Shown here piece after piece: positions 39,154 through 49,923 of a stretch of DNA of 64,000 bases (position 1 is the stretch's first letter; each line of letters opens with the position of its first letter). A program made the translations under genes and the position numbers. A model generated the notes under the pieces. It was not told the origin of the DNA and ran no database searches. It worked only from the letters and a program-made list of their open reading frames with translations. The stretch lies in contig JANLFK010000015.1 in assembly GCA_024655945.1 (NCBI GenBank), positions 34,687-98,686 of the forward strand, written 5' to 3'. Source of the DNA: a candidate division KSB1 bacterium. Its GTDB lineage: Bacteria > Zhuqueibacterota > Zhuqueibacteria > JANLFK01 > Oleimicrobiaceae.

Positions 39154-39182
39154 AAGGTATCAAAAATGCTGCAAAGAAGCAA
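39154..39182 (-). promoter_or_regulatory. Promoter of the rplM-rpsI-rpsB run
   Basis: TTGCTT, 17 bases, TACCTTTC on the minus strand, about 36 bases before the rplM start. It lies in the 110-base gap after pyrC. Confidence 0.6.
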
Positions 39183-39228
39183 GATGTTTTTTCGTTTTCT
39201 GCGGGTTCCCTGCGGGCTCGCTGTTCTC

Positions 39229-40527
39229 CTAACCCCCCGCGCACCAAAACAGCCCCTTGTTGCACAGGGCAAGCACCAGTCCCCGCAACTTCCAGCCGTG
39301 GAACGGGGTGTTCCGACACTTGGAGTGCAGGCGACTGCGATCCACCACCCACTCGGCCCGCGGGTCGATGAAGCTCAGGTTTGCCATTGCCCCCTTGGCG
39401 ATCTTCACCTGCTCAAGGCCCAAAGCGGCGCGCGGCCCTACGGTCATGGCCCTTAGCGCCTGGGCGAGGCTCAACACCTTGCCATCCACCAGTTCGCGCA
39501 GCACCAGCCCGAGGCTCGTCTCCAGTCCGATGATGCCGAACGGGGCCGCCGCGCATTCCACCTCCTTCTCTTCGATGGCATGCGGGGCATGGTCGGAGGC
39601 GATGACCTGGATGGTGCCATCGCGCAGCCCAGCCCGCAAGGCCTCCACGTCTGCAGCCGTGCGCAGCGGCGGATTCATCTTGGTGTTGGTGTCGAAGCCA
39701 ACCACCGCCTCGTCGGTCAAGGTCAGGTGATGGGGTGTCACCTCGCAGGTCACCTGCACGCCCTCAGCCCGCGCGCGGCGAATGAGCTCCACTGCCCCGG
39801 CTGTAGAGACATGGGCGATGTGCAATTTGCCACCGGTGTACTTGGCCAGGAACAGGTCCCGCGCCACCATAATCTCCTCGGCAATGGCCGGCATGCCGGG
39901 CAGACCCAAGTTGGTGGAGACAAAGCCCTCGTTCATCACCCCGCCTGCGCTGAGAGTCAACTCCTGGCAGTGGTCGATGACCGGCCGGCCGAACATGCTG
40001 GCGTACTCCAAGGCCCGGCGCATCACTGCGGCATTGTGCACAGGGTCGCCGTCATCAGAAAAGGCCACGGCTCCCGCTTCCACCAGTTCGCCCATTTCCG
40101 CGATCTCTTCCCCCTTGCGCCCCTTGGACACGGCTGCGATGGGGAAAAGCTCCACGAGCTGGCCAGCGGCTCGCTCCTTGAGAAAGTCCAGCACCTCCCG
40201 CTTGTCGGCAGGGGGTTCGGTATTGGGCATGGGGCAGACGGCGGTGAAACCGCCGGCCATGGCTGCTCGACAGCCTGTCTCCACGGTCTCTTCGTCCTCG
40301 CGCCCTGGCTCGCGCAGGTGCACGTGCATGTCCATGAGCCCGGGAACGACAACCGCGCCACTGACGTCGATCACCTCGCCGTCGAACGAAGCGATCTCCA
40401 CCTTGCCCAATTCGGCAATGCGCCCGTCGACGATGAGGATGTCCTCAGGGGTCTCTTTACCCGTGTCCAGGTCGAGCAGGGAGCCGCCTTTGAACAAGAC
40501 TTTCTGTGCAGGTTTCGGCTGGTTCAC
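39229..40527 (-). CDS. pyrC: Dihydroorotase
   Basis: The GTG at 40527 is preferred, with GAGG 6 bases upstream and 16 bases after the pyrB stop; a longer frame to 40572 overlaps pyrB. The 432-residue product has the metal motif DMHVHLREPG, then GGFTAVCPMPNTEPP, GAVAFSDDGDPV, IDHCQELTLS, KLHIAHVSTAGAVELIRRAR, CEVTPHHLTLTDE, TKMNPPLRTAADVEALRAGL and ASDHAPHAIEEK. It is a class I (long) dihydroorotase, closing the pyrimidine ring precursor. It is the last gene of the pyr operon. Confidence 0.95.
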   Translation of the reverse strand: MNQPKPAQKVLFKGGSLLDLDTGKETPEDILIVDGRIAELGKVEIASFDGEVIDVSGAVVVPGLMDMHVHLREPGREDEETVETGCRAAMAGGFTAVCPMPNTEPPADKREVLDFLKERAAGQLVELFPIAAVSKGRKGEEIAEMGELVEAGAVAFSDDGDPVHNAAVMRRALEYASMFGRPVIDHCQELTLSAGGVMNEGFVSTNLGLPGMPAIAEEIMVARDLFLAKYTGGKLHIAHVSTAGAVELIRRARAEGVQVTCEVTPHHLTLTDEAVVGFDTNTKMNPPLRTAADVEALRAGLRDGTIQVIASDHAPHAIEEKEVECAAAPFGIIGLETSLGLVLRELVDGKVLSLAQALRAMTVGPRAALGLEQVKIAKGAMANLSFIDPRAEWVVDRSRLHSKCRNTPFHGWKLRGLVLALCNKGLFWCAGG

Positions 40528-40543
40528 GTTGTGCCTCGTGCTG

Positions 40544-41482
40544 TCATGAACCTTGGAGCGCACCCTGTGCACCGGCCAGCAGGTAGAGCACAGCCATGCG
40601 CACGGCCACGCCGTTGGTCACCTGGTCAAGGATCACGGAGAACTCGCTATCGGCCAAGTCGCTTTCGATTTCTACGCCGCGGTTGATGGGACCCGGATGC
40701 AGGATGGTGACCTCCTTGCCCGCGCGTTCCAGCCGGCGCCTGGTCACGCCGAAGCGTGCGTGGTACTCGCGCAGCGAAGGGAAGAGCCCGGCAGCCTGGC
40801 GCTCGCGCTGAATGCGCAGCACGTTGAGCGCATCCGCCCAGGCGATGGCCTCATCCAGGTCGTGGGTGACCGCCACTCCCCAGCGCTCCGCCTCCACCGG
40901 CATCAACGTGGAAGGCCCGCACAGGAGCACCTCCGCGCCCATGGTGCGCAGCCCATGCAGATTGGAGCGCGCCACCCGGCTGTGTTCGATATCCCCGACA
41001 ATGGCGACTTTTAGCCCCTCCAACCGGCCGAACTTGTGGCGCAGGGTCATCATGTCCAGAAGCCCCTGCGTGGGGTGCTCATGACAACCGTCGCCCGCAT
41101 TGATGACCGAGGCCGCCAAGCAACGGCTCAAGAAGTGCGGGGCCCCGGCTGCGCTGTGGCGAATGACTACCATGTCCACCTTCATGGCCTCGATATTGCG
41201 TGCCGTGTCCTTCAGGGTCTCGCCCTTGAGCACCGAAGAGGTAGCTGCCGAGAAGCTGACCAAGTCTGCGGAAAGGCGCTTTTCCGCCAGCTCAAAGGAA
41301 AGTCGCGTGCGCGTAGAGGGCTCGAAGAAGACGTTGGCCACCGTGACGGCGCGCAGCGTGGGCACCTTGGGAATGGGGCGCTCTAACACTTCGCGGAAGG
41401 TCTCGGCTGTGTCCAAGATGAGGGTGAGCTCCTCGCGGCTCATCCCTTGGAGTTCCAGAAGATGCTTGCGGCGGAACTCCAT
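40544..41482 (-). CDS. pyrB: Aspartate carbamoyltransferase catalytic subunit
   Basis: The 312-residue product has the carbamoyl phosphate motif [19 protein letters not shown], the lysine loop [54 protein letters not shown], and the C-terminal [19 protein letters not shown]. It commits carbamoyl phosphate to pyrimidines. The ATG at 41482 directly abuts the pyrR stop. No pyrI regulatory subunit is present, which fits control by PyrR. Confidence 0.96.
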   Translation of the reverse strand: MEFRRKHLLELQGMSREELTLILDTAETFREVLERPIPKVPTLRAVTVANVFFEPSTRTRLSFELAEKRLSADLVSFSAATSSVLKGETLKDTARNIEAMKVDMVVIRHSAAGAPHFLSRCLAASVINAGDGCHEHPTQGLLDMMTLRHKFGRLEGLKVAIVGDIEHSRVARSNLHGLRTMGAEVLLCGPSTLMPVEAERWGVAVTHDLDEAIAWADALNVLRIQRERQAAGLFPSLREYHARFGVTRRRLERAGKEVTILHPGPINRGVEIESDLADSEFSVILDQVTNGVAVRMAVLYLLAGAQGALQGS

Positions 41483-42360
<878 letters not shown>

Positions 42361-42399
42361 CTTAGCGGCCATGGCGAGAAGGCCCAGGGCACAAAGAGC

Positions 42400-42428
42400 T
42401 TGAAATTTCCCTCAAGTTCCAGTATATT
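42400..42428 (+). promoter_or_regulatory. Promoter of the ctpA gene
   Basis: TTGAAA, 17 bases, TATATT on the plus strand, about 43 bases before the ATG at 42471. Confidence 0.8.
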
Positions 42429-42470
42429 AGCTCAGAGCAATCTGCGACCTCAATTCCAAAAGGCGATGCC

Positions 42471-44096
42471 ATGCGTCCTCGGGTGAAGATTACCTTAGCA
42501 GCTTTGTCCCTCCTCGTAGCGGTGACCCTAACCGTCTTAGCCGGGCCATTCTTTTCCACCGTCTCCCAGGTGGCGCAAAACCTGTACGTCAAGACCAAAA
42601 TCCTCACCATGGTTCTCGATAAGGTACAGCGCTACTACGTGGACGAAGTCGACCCGGGCCAGCTGGTGGAGGACGCCATCAAGGGGATGCTGGCCAGTTT
42701 GGACCCGCACACGGTCTATCTCACCAAAGAGGACTTTGGCAAATGGCGAGTGGACTTTGAAGGCTACCACGGCATTGGCATCAGCTACGACATCATCCGC
42801 AACAAGATCACCGTGCTCAGCGTCAACGAGGACGGCCCGGCCTGCGCCGCCGGCCTTTTGCCCGGCGATCGCATCGTCAAGGTCAATGGCGAGTCAGTGG
42901 TGGGCATCAAGCGCGAGGAGGTGCCGCTGAAGCTCATGGGGCCGGCCGGCAGCACGGTGACGGTGAGCGTGGAACGGCAGGGGTGGGATCGCCCCCGCGA
43001 CTTTACGCTCGTCCGGCGCCAGATCACCTTAGCCAGCGTGCCGGACGCCTTCCTGCTGCGACCGGAGGTGGGGTACGTGCGCATTGCCCGCTTCACCGGC
43101 TCCACGGTCACCGAGCTGGACAACGCGCTGCGCACCCTGTACGGCCAGGGGATGAAGCGCTTGATCCTCGACCTGCGCGGCAATGCTGGCGGCTACCTGC
43201 AGGCAGCCGAGGAGGTTGCCGACCGCTTCTTGCCCGGCGGCAAAATCATCGTCTTCACGCGCGGACGCGTCAGCTCCTCCCGCCAGGAATTCATCGCCAC
43301 CGACCAGGCGACCTTTCCCATCATCCCCATGGTGGTGCTCATCGACCATGCCTCGGCCAGCGGTGCTGAGATAGTCGCCGGCGCCTTGCAAGACTGGGAC
43401 CGCGCGCTCCTCGTCGGCCAGACCAGCTTTGGCAAAGGGCTGGTGCAGACGCAGTTCCCCTTCCAGGACGGCTCGGCCCTGTTGGTGACCACCGCCCGCT
43501 ACTACACCCCCAGCGGCCGCCTCATTCAGCGCGAGTTCGCCAAACGGAGCCGCCAGGAATACTTTGCCGAGGCCGGCTACCAGGACCAGACGCCGCCGGA
43601 AGAAGAGCCCCCGCGTCCGGCATTCCAGACCTCCTTGGGCAGGACCGTGTACGGCGGCGGTGGCATCACCCCCGATGTGATGGTCGCACCTGAAGGACGC
43701 CAGCTTTCCGCCTCCTTCCGCCGCCTCTACTTTGCCGAGGAGCGGCTCTTCTACACCTTTTGCGAAAGCTATGCCGCTGCGCACCCCGAGATAGGCCAGG
43801 ACCTGGAGCAGTACTTGGAACGCTTCACCGTCGCGGAGCAGATGTTCACTGCCTTTGCGCAACACGTGCGCAAGAGCGGCTTCACTTTCTCAGACAGCGA
43901 GTTCCAGCAGAACAAGAGCGACATCCAGTTTGCCCTCAAGCGAGAATTGGCGTTCATCTTCTGGGGCGATGTGGGGCGCTACCGGGTCGCCATCCAGGCG
44001 GACAACCAACTGCGCGCGGCTCTGGAGCAGTTGCCGCAGGCGGAACGTCTGCTGCAGAGCAAGGGCTTCCGCGAGCGCACCCTGCCGCGGCCGTAG
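42471..44096 (+). CDS. C-terminal processing peptidase (S41, CtpA-like)
   Basis: The 541-residue product has an N-terminal signal or anchor (TLAALSLLVAVTLTVLAG), a helical part, and a PDZ domain (about 95-190; YHGIGISYDIIRNKITVLSV, GLLPGDRIVKVNGE). The S41 core follows: GYVRIARFTGSTVTELDNAL, LDLRGNAGGYLQAAEEVADR, then the catalytic Ser in HASASGAEIVAGALQD (about 296) and Lys in GQTSFGKGLVQTQFP (about 321). The last about 150 residues are a helical extension seen in some family members. It should trim or degrade periplasmic proteins. Confidence 0.94.
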   Translation: MRPRVKITLAALSLLVAVTLTVLAGPFFSTVSQVAQNLYVKTKILTMVLDKVQRYYVDEVDPGQLVEDAIKGMLASLDPHTVYLTKEDFGKWRVDFEGYHGIGISYDIIRNKITVLSVNEDGPACAAGLLPGDRIVKVNGESVVGIKREEVPLKLMGPAGSTVTVSVERQGWDRPRDFTLVRRQITLASVPDAFLLRPEVGYVRIARFTGSTVTELDNALRTLYGQGMKRLILDLRGNAGGYLQAAEEVADRFLPGGKIIVFTRGRVSSSRQEFIATDQATFPIIPMVVLIDHASASGAEIVAGALQDWDRALLVGQTSFGKGLVQTQFPFQDGSALLVTTARYYTPSGRLIQREFAKRSRQEYFAEAGYQDQTPPEEEPPRPAFQTSLGRTVYGGGGITPDVMVAPEGRQLSASFRRLYFAEERLFYTFCESYAAAHPEIGQDLEQYLERFTVAEQMFTAFAQHVRKSGFTFSDSEFQQNKSDIQFALKRELAFIFWGDVGRYRVAIQADNQLRAALEQLPQAERLLQSKGFRERTLPRP

Positions 44097-44201
44097 CCGC
44101 ATGCGGACACCTGAGCCTGTGCTACCGCCTCGAACTCGCCATCCCGCGTGGGCGCTCAGATTTGCCGCCATGCCAGCGAATTGCCAACGGAGGACGAGCA
44201 C

Positions 44202-46787
44202 ATGAGCAGAAGGCAGACGGTGTTCATCGGAACAATGCTTATCGCCATTTCCCTGCCTGCAGTTGGCCTCTCGCAGCAGGTCCCGGCTCCCGAGCAGTTC
44301 TTCGGCTTCAAGTTAGGCTCTGACTACAAGCTCGCCGGCTGGGAGCAGATCGTCTCCTACTTCAAGGAGCTGGACCAGGCCTCTGACAAGCTGCAGGTAG
44401 TCGAGCTGGGCAAATCCACTATGGGCCATCCGTTCATCCTGGCCATCATCTCCTCGCCGGCGAACATGGCCCGCCTTGACGAGCTGAAGGCCAACTCCCG
44501 GCGCATTGCCCAGGCGCGCGGGTTGTCCGAGGAGCAGGCACGGCGCCTGGCCCGCGAGGGGACCATCGTCGTGCTCATCACGTGCAGCATCCATGCCACG
44601 GAGGTGGGCGCCACCCAGGCTTCGCCAGAGCTGGCCTACAGACTCATCACCGACGATTCACCTGCCAATCGCCAGATTCTGGACAACGAGGTCTTTCTGC
44701 TGGTGCCCTCCTTCAATCCGGACGGCCTGGTGCTGGTCAAGGACTGGTACGACAAGTACTTAGAAACCCCCTACGAAGGGAGCGGTATGCCGTGGCTGTA
44801 CCACAAGTACACGGGCCACGATAACAACCGCGACGCCTTCATGCTCACCCAGGTGGAATCGCAGTTGGTGACCAAAGTGATGTACCAGGAATGGTTCCCG
44901 CAGATCTACTTGGATATGCACCAGATGGGCAACAGCGGCCCGCGCATCTTCGTGCCGCCCTACCAGGAGCCCCTGAACCCGAACCCTGACCCGCTGGTCA
45001 CCTGGGAGAACTCGCTTTTGGGCGAACACATGGCCATGGACCTGCAGGCCAAAGGCTACCGCGGCGTGGCCACGCGCATCTACTTCACCGCCTGGTGGCA
45101 GGGCGCCTTCTTGCAGACGGCCTGGTGGCACAACATGGTCGGCATGCTCACCGAGCTGGCCAGCTGCCGCATCGCCTCGCCCATTTTCCAGGAGAAAAAA
45201 GACCTAAAGGGTGGCGGCTTGGGCTTTCCCGAGTACCGCATGGCCACCAATTTCCCGGACCCCTGGCCTGGCGGCTGGTGGCGCCTGCGGGACATCGTCG
45301 ACTATGACCTTGCCGCTGCCTACTCCCTGCTGGAAGCAGCAGCGCAACTGAAGGAAAAGTTCATTTACAACCACTACCTGATGGGCAGGCGGGCCATCGC
45401 CAAAGGGGAGAGCGAGCCGCCCTACGCCTTCCTGATTCCGCCTGACCAGGCCGATCCTGGCGCCACGCGCACCCTGCTGGAGGTGCTGCACAAAGGTGGC
45501 GTGGAGCTGCATCGCGCCCAGGCTCCCTTCGTCGCAGACGGGGTCACTTACCCGGCGGGCACGTACGTGGTGCTCATGGCCCAACCCTACCGGGCCTTCG
45601 CCAAGGACCTCTTGGAACCGCAACGCTACCCGGATCTGCGCGAGTACCCGGAGGGCCCGCCTATTCGACCCTACGATGCCGCCGGCTGGACCCTCCCCTT
45701 GCAGATGGGAGTGAACTGCATCGAGGTGCAGCGGCCCTTCCGGGCAGAGCTCACTGCCGTGGCTAAGGTGGAGGCCGAGCCCGGCGCGGTGAGTGGCGGT
45801 CGCTACGCCTACGCGCTCTCCGCGCGACAAAACGCTACCTACGCAGCCATCAACCGCCTGCTGGCCCAGGGGGCGCCTGTGTACATGGCAGGCGAGGCAT
45901 TCACCGTGGGCGGGCAGAGCTATGAGCCGGGCACGGTGCTCGTCCCCACCGGCAAGGTAGCGCCGGACAGGGTGCGCAAGATCGCTGCCGACTTGGGGCT
46001 GCGCATCCAAGGCGTGGGCGGCAAGCCACGCGTCAAGGCCTATCGCCTGCACCCCATGCGCATCGCCGTCTACCAGCCGTGGACCTCGAGCATGCACGAA
46101 GGGTGGAGCAGGTGGGTGTTGGAGCAATATGGCTTTGCCTACACGAACCTGCACAACGAGGAGATCAAGGCGGGGCGCCTCCGGGAACGCTATGACGTCA
46201 TCTACTTCCCGGACATTTACGCAGAGGGAATTTTGGAAGGAAGACCGGAAGGCACGGCGCCTCCTGAGTTCACCAAGGGCATCGGGGCGGAAGGTCTGGC
46301 CAACCTGCGCAGCTTCGTGGACCAGGGCGGCTCTATCGTCGCCATCGACGGCGCCGGCGAGCTGTTCATCAACGAGTTCGGGCTGCCGGTGGCCAATGTG
46401 GTTAAGGACCTCAAGGCCGCGGACTTTTTCTGTCCCGGGTCGATTATAGCCGCCGAGTACAACACCTCTCACCCGGTCGCGTTTGGCATGGAGGCGCAGA
46501 GCGTGGCGTACTTTGCGCGCAGCGCTGCGTACAAGCTCGTGCCGTCCTTCACCGTGCAGGCTCAGGTCATCGCCAAGTATCCGGCAAAGCACTTACTCAA
46601 GAGCGGCTGGTTGTTGGGCGAGAAGCACTTGGCCGAGCGCGTGGCGGCCGTGGAGGTGCCGGTGGGCAAAGGGCATGTGGTGCTCATCGGATTTGATCCC
46701 ATCAATCGCGCGCAGGCGCACGCGACTTTCAAGCTGCTCTTCAATGCATTGTACTACGGCGGCGCTGAACCGGCCCCTCTACCGTGA
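44202..46787 (+). CDS. Secreted M14 zinc carboxypeptidase-like protein
   Basis: The start at 44202 has GGAGGA upstream and a signal peptide (FIGTMLIAISLPAVGLSQ). The 861-residue product has an M14 domain: STMGHPFILAIISSPAN, the zinc HxxE in CSIHATEVGATQ, PSFNPDGLVLVKDWY, GHDNNRDAF, and the later His in YLDMHQMGNSGPRIF. A C-terminal half follows with GATRTLLEVLHKGGVELHRA and a glutamine-amidotransferase-like part (DVIYFPDIYAEGI, GGSIVAIDGAGELF). This build occurs in large secreted M14 proteins of environmental bacteria. It is probably a peptide scavenger. Confidence 0.9.
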   Translation: MSRRQTVFIGTMLIAISLPAVGLSQQVPAPEQFFGFKLGSDYKLAGWEQIVSYFKELDQASDKLQVVELGKSTMGHPFILAIISSPANMARLDELKANSRRIAQARGLSEEQARRLAREGTIVVLITCSIHATEVGATQASPELAYRLITDDSPANRQILDNEVFLLVPSFNPDGLVLVKDWYDKYLETPYEGSGMPWLYHKYTGHDNNRDAFMLTQVESQLVTKVMYQEWFPQIYLDMHQMGNSGPRIFVPPYQEPLNPNPDPLVTWENSLLGEHMAMDLQAKGYRGVATRIYFTAWWQGAFLQTAWWHNMVGMLTELASCRIASPIFQEKKDLKGGGLGFPEYRMATNFPDPWPGGWWRLRDIVDYDLAAAYSLLEAAAQLKEKFIYNHYLMGRRAIAKGESEPPYAFLIPPDQADPGATRTLLEVLHKGGVELHRAQAPFVADGVTYPAGTYVVLMAQPYRAFAKDLLEPQRYPDLREYPEGPPIRPYDAAGWTLPLQMGVNCIEVQRPFRAELTAVAKVEAEPGAVSGGRYAYALSARQNATYAAINRLLAQGAPVYMAGEAFTVGGQSYEPGTVLVPTGKVAPDRVRKIAADLGLRIQGVGGKPRVKAYRLHPMRIAVYQPWTSSMHEGWSRWVLEQYGFAYTNLHNEEIKAGRLRERYDVIYFPDIYAEGILEGRPEGTAPPEFTKGIGAEGLANLRSFVDQGGSIVAIDGAGELFINEFGLPVANVVKDLKAADFFCPGSIIAAEYNTSHPVAFGMEAQSVAYFARSAAYKLVPSFTVQAQVIAKYPAKHLLKSGWLLGEKHLAERVAAVEVPVGKGHVVLIGFDPINRAQAHATFKLLFNALYYGGAEPAPLP

Positions 46788-46839
46788 GATGAGGAGGGAA
46801 CAAGCAAGCGCTGTCGAAAAACTCCAGGAGAGGAGAGCT

Positions 46840-47163
46840 ATGCAGCAGCCGGTGCCCCAGCAGCTTAGTGTCGAGTTGGGGGAAAAAGAAGCGGAGGGGA
46901 TTTACTCCAACTTGGCGTTGATCACCCATTCGCCGGCGGAGTTCGTCATCGACTTTACGCGCATGCTCCCCGGCGTGCCCAAGACTAAGGTTTACGCGCG
47001 CATCATCATGACCCCGCAACATGCCAAGTCGTTTCTCCTGGCCCTGCAGGAGAACGTGGGCAAGTACGAGAGCCAGTTTGGCGAGATCAAGCTGCACGCC
47101 GAGCAGCAGAGGATGCGCGAGTTGGGGTTCAAGCCGGGTGCCGAGGGGCAGGAGAAGGAGTGA
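46840..47163 (+). CDS. DUF3467 family protein
   Basis: The ATG at 46840 has AGGAGAGGAG upstream; another in-frame ATG at 46789 has poorer context. The 107-residue product shows the family pattern: YSNLALITHSPAEFVIDFTR, MLPGVPKTKVYARIIMTPQH, and AKSFLLALQENVGKYESQFG. No enzyme motif is visible and the function is unknown; the family is small, soluble and widespread. It follows the M14 gene by 52 bases. Confidence 0.88.
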   Translation: MQQPVPQQLSVELGEKEAEGIYSNLALITHSPAEFVIDFTRMLPGVPKTKVYARIIMTPQHAKSFLLALQENVGKYESQFGEIKLHAEQQRMRELGFKPGAEGQEKE

Positions 47164-47197
47164 GCTGAGCGGCCTGGGCGGTCAGGGAGGCACGCGC

Positions 47198-47776
47198 GTG
47201 CTTGCAGGAAGGGCACGTCGGGCGGGCCTGCTCATGGCGTTGATGGCGTGGTGTGCCGCGGCGCACGGCAAGGAGAGCGCAGCGAGCATCGGCCTGGCAG
47301 GCGGCTGGTTCAAGCCCAATTGCTTGGCCGCCCAGGCGTCGGTGTCGCCGTTCGACTCGCTGGCCACCGCACCCTGGTTAGCCGTCGTGCTCAGCAGCCG
47401 GGCGTTTTCCGGCACGTCGCTGCGTCTCTCTGCAGGCTGCTGGGCACACGGCGGAGAGCGCTCGCTTACCGTGGTGCCGGTGAGCTTAGACTTCAAGCAC
47501 GAGTTGGTGCAAGGGTTGCCGTTCAGGCCGTACGTGGCCTACGGTGGGGCAATTTACTGGGGATGGGAGGCGCAGTGGCGGGAGGTGCGGCGCGCCCCCC
47601 CCGCGGCGCGGGGCTGGGGCGCCACCTTAGGGGTGGGTCTGGATGTGAAGCTCGGCCGACACTGCAGCGCCTTGGCCGAGTTCGACTATCTGTACGTGAC
47701 CTTTCGGCAGGAGCTGGGCCGCGCCAAGGACTACAGCGGCCCGCGCCTCATGCTGGGGCTCTCTCATGGTTTCTGA
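47198..47776 (+). CDS. Putative outer-membrane beta-barrel protein
   Basis: The start is GTG at 47198 with AGGGAGG upstream. The 192-residue product has a signal peptide (LLMALMAWCAAAHG), then alternating hydrophobic strands: SLTVVPVSLDFKHELVQGL, FRPYVAYGGAIYWGWEA, ATLGVGLDVKLGR, CSALAEFDYLYVTF and PRLMLGLSHGF. The terminal aromatic Phe is the usual last residue of outer-membrane barrels. An OmpW/OprF-like eight-strand barrel is likely. The gene follows DUF3467 by 34 bases. Confidence 0.72.
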   Translation: MLAGRARRAGLLMALMAWCAAAHGKESAASIGLAGGWFKPNCLAAQASVSPFDSLATAPWLAVVLSSRAFSGTSLRLSAGCWAHGGERSLTVVPVSLDFKHELVQGLPFRPYVAYGGAIYWGWEAQWREVRRAPPAARGWGATLGVGLDVKLGRHCSALAEFDYLYVTFRQELGRAKDYSGPRLMLGLSHGF

Positions 47777-47965
47777 CCTGTGTTCTCGCGAAGAACGCCC
47801 GGGATGAAGTCGCGCAAAGTCCGCCACGGCACCGCAAAGAGCGCAACGAAACCTGAGAGTGCATCACCCAGCCCCAACTTATGGCTTTCTCAGACGCCTT
47901 GGCGCCCCTTAGCGGAACTTTGCGCCCGTTGCGCGATAAGCTCTGGCAATACTTTGGCGCGAAAC
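47775..47965. repeat. Dispersed imperfect palindromic repeat, copy 2
   Basis: It lies between the convergent barrel and sorted-protein genes. GCGCAAAGTCCGC near the left is answered by GCGGAACTTTGCGC on the right (12 matching bases with one extra), and CCTGAGAG by CTTTCTCAG near the centre. It shares GCAAAG, GAACGCC and CTTGGCGC words with the element at 42181-42360. It may act as a bidirectional terminator here. Confidence 0.55.
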
Positions 47966-47968
47966 CCC

Positions 47969-49309
47969 TCACCGCAGCTTCAGAAGCTTGACGCTGGCGT
48001 GGTACCCATCCCCGCAGCGCAGGTGACACACATACACCCCTGCGGGAACATCCCTGCCTCCATCGTCGCGCCCGTCCCAGCGCGCCTGGTGCTCCCCGGC
48101 GGGGGCGTCCCCCTGAACCAACGCGCGCACCAACCTGCCGCACAAGTCAAATATCGCCAGCTGCACCTCCTGCCCAGCGGCTAAGGCAAACTGCACCGTC
48201 GTCCCGGGATTGAAGGGGTTGGGGTGTCCGCCCAGCAGCGCCGTGCGCGTCGGCACGGTGCTCGGCTGCCCATCGGAAGCCACTGGAACGTAGATCACCA
48301 CCGGCCCGAACAGCTCCACCTGCCCGCCAAAATCCTCCTGGCGCAGCTTGTACCAGTAGGTCTGCCCCGGCGCGACCGTGCGGTCGATGTACTGATAGCT
48401 CTGCGGGTCCACGGAGCTGCCCGCCCCCGGGATGAGCGGGCTGATGCTGCGGTACGGCGCCGTCTCCCCCTCGCTGCGCAGCACGTAGAAGCCGCGGTTA
48501 TTGATCTCGCTGTCCGTCACCCAGGTGAGCCTCACTCCACCCGCCACCACCGCTGCCTGGAAGGACGTTAGCGTGACGGGGAGAGACACATCGTACTGGT
48601 CATCGAGATTGGTGGTCCCACCTGCCACCCCAGACCCCCACAGCGGGCTGGTCTGCGTAGCGACCGTGCCACCGCTGGCGTCGCGGACCTCGAGCTTCCT
48701 AATAGCAGTGTTGGCCGGCACCGCCATCTTGAAATAGCCGGCAGTGCTGGGGTAGCCCTCGCTGACCCCGTTATCCTCCACAGCGTAGGCGCCGATGATG
48801 TTGTCACTTGCGTCGTACGCCAGAATCACCAGCCCCGCCGTACTGGCTGCCGCCGTCGCCTCGACCCAGGCGCCGGTGGTGGACATGTTCATGTACGTCA
48901 CAGTGTGAGAGGCGTCCTCAAGGATGGGGCCTTCGCTTTGACCTACTTCGCGGGCGGAGGCCCGGAAGGCTGCCGTGGCATTCTTGGCCCTCAGGAAAAT
49001 CCACCCGCACCAGTTGCCCCCTGCGTCCAGCGTGCGGACCGGGCAATGGTCGTAGTATTGCGCGTTCTGCCAGGCGCCGTCCTTCCAGATCAGGAAGTTG
49101 GAGCCAGACACAGTGGTGACACGAACGTTTACCTGTTTCCCGGCCTTTGCAGACCAATTGGCTATCTCGACCAAGACGGCGAATGGCGTCGCCCCGTCGG
49201 TGTTGCGCCCGTCCGCGTAGAGCGGGAAGACGGTGGTGCTGATAGTCTGGCCTACCCCGACTGCAGGTGCGAAAGCAAGCAGTATGGCGACACGTAGTCC
49301 CCTTTTCAT
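47969..49309 (-). CDS. Secreted protein with C-terminal T9SS-type sorting domain
   Basis: The start at 49309 has GAGGAGGGA upstream and a signal peptide (VAILLAFAPAVGVGQ). The 446-residue product has an N-terminal beta domain (TTVFPLYADGRNTDGATPFA), a fibronectin-like stretch (VTLTSFQAAVVAGGVRLTWV, NRGFYVLRSEGE) and the sorting domain GGHPNPFNPGTTVQFALAAG, LAIFDLCGRLVRALV, GRDVPAGVYVCHL. It has no enzyme motif. It is probably surface-exposed or released. It is preceded by its own promoter. Confidence 0.88.
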   Translation of the reverse strand: MKRGLRVAILLAFAPAVGVGQTISTTVFPLYADGRNTDGATPFAVLVEIANWSAKAGKQVNVRVTTVSGSNFLIWKDGAWQNAQYYDHCPVRTLDAGGNWCGWIFLRAKNATAAFRASAREVGQSEGPILEDASHTVTYMNMSTTGAWVEATAAASTAGLVILAYDASDNIIGAYAVEDNGVSEGYPSTAGYFKMAVPANTAIRKLEVRDASGGTVATQTSPLWGSGVAGGTTNLDDQYDVSLPVTLTSFQAAVVAGGVRLTWVTDSEINNRGFYVLRSEGETAPYRSISPLIPGAGSSVDPQSYQYIDRTVAPGQTYWYKLRQEDFGGQVELFGPVVIYVPVASDGQPSTVPTRTALLGGHPNPFNPGTTVQFALAAGQEVQLAIFDLCGRLVRALVQGDAPAGEHQARWDGRDDGGRDVPAGVYVCHLRCGDGYHASVKLLKLR

Positions 49310-49362
49310 GGCCTGTCCCTCCTCGGCTTCTCTCGAGGCTCCTCTGAGCCTTTTCCAACTAC

Positions 49363-49391
49363 AAGATAACCCCGACACCCGAAAAAGTCAA
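49363..49391 (-). promoter_or_regulatory. Promoter of the sorted secreted protein
   Basis: TTGACT, 17 bases, TATCTTGT on the minus strand, about 53 bases before the ATG at 49309. Confidence 0.7.
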
Positions 49392-49478
49392 GAACAAAAT
49401 TCACTTCCTTCCCTTCGCCAGCCGGCATCCGCCTTTCCACGAACCCTGGCTTCCTGTGCCTACCCGTACCCGCTCCTT

Positions 49479-49796
49479 TCAGAAACCCATCGCCCCAAAC
49501 CGCAGCCTCCCTGCACTGGCAAAATTCAGCAAGTAACCAAGAGGGTATCCTTTGGTGCTGAGATAGCGCAACAGCGCCGCCTCGCGAGTGGGGCTGAGCG
49601 AGTCGCACGCCTGGGTGTTCAGGATGGTCCTTCCCTCCACCACGATATCCCGACAGTAGTCTCGTGCCCCCACATCGTCGTATCCGACGTCCATCTTCTC
49701 CCCCTGCTTCGTCGCCAGCCCCGCGTTGCGAAGCTCGCCCATCGGTGTGTTTTCTCCGACCGTCTCCAGAAAGCCTTTGCCGAGCGCATTGTCCAC
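49479..49796 (-). pseudogene. Remnant of a GxxExxY family gene
   Basis: The open frame gives LGKGFLETVGENTPMGELRN, aligned to the family start GxGFLExxYExALxxEL, then KMDVGYDDVGARDYCRDIVV and SPTREAALLRYLSTKGYPLG ending in YLLNFASAGRLRFG, as in the family. The signature Tyr is replaced by Gly, the usual LKAVEAL stretch reads NTQACDSL, and the N-terminal about 20 residues are missing because a stop lies directly before the GTG at 49796. It is therefore probably decayed. Functional family members are small proteins of unclear role, often in mobile or variable regions. Confidence 0.6.
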
Positions 49797-49923
49797 TCAA
49801 AAGGCACACCCAAGCACGTTCTCGCCCAATTCCCTTCCTAGAAAAGAGGCCCATCGCGGCTCCCAGCCGTCTGCTCATGCCATCAGCGGTCCGTCGTTGC
49901 AGTTCGTCCTCTGACCCCGTGGC

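Noticed and set aside
45204..46592. Long minus-strand frame opposite the M14 carboxypeptidase (462 codons)
   Set aside because: His/Arg/Gly-rich shadow translation; the plus-strand gene has signal peptide, ribosome site and family motifs.
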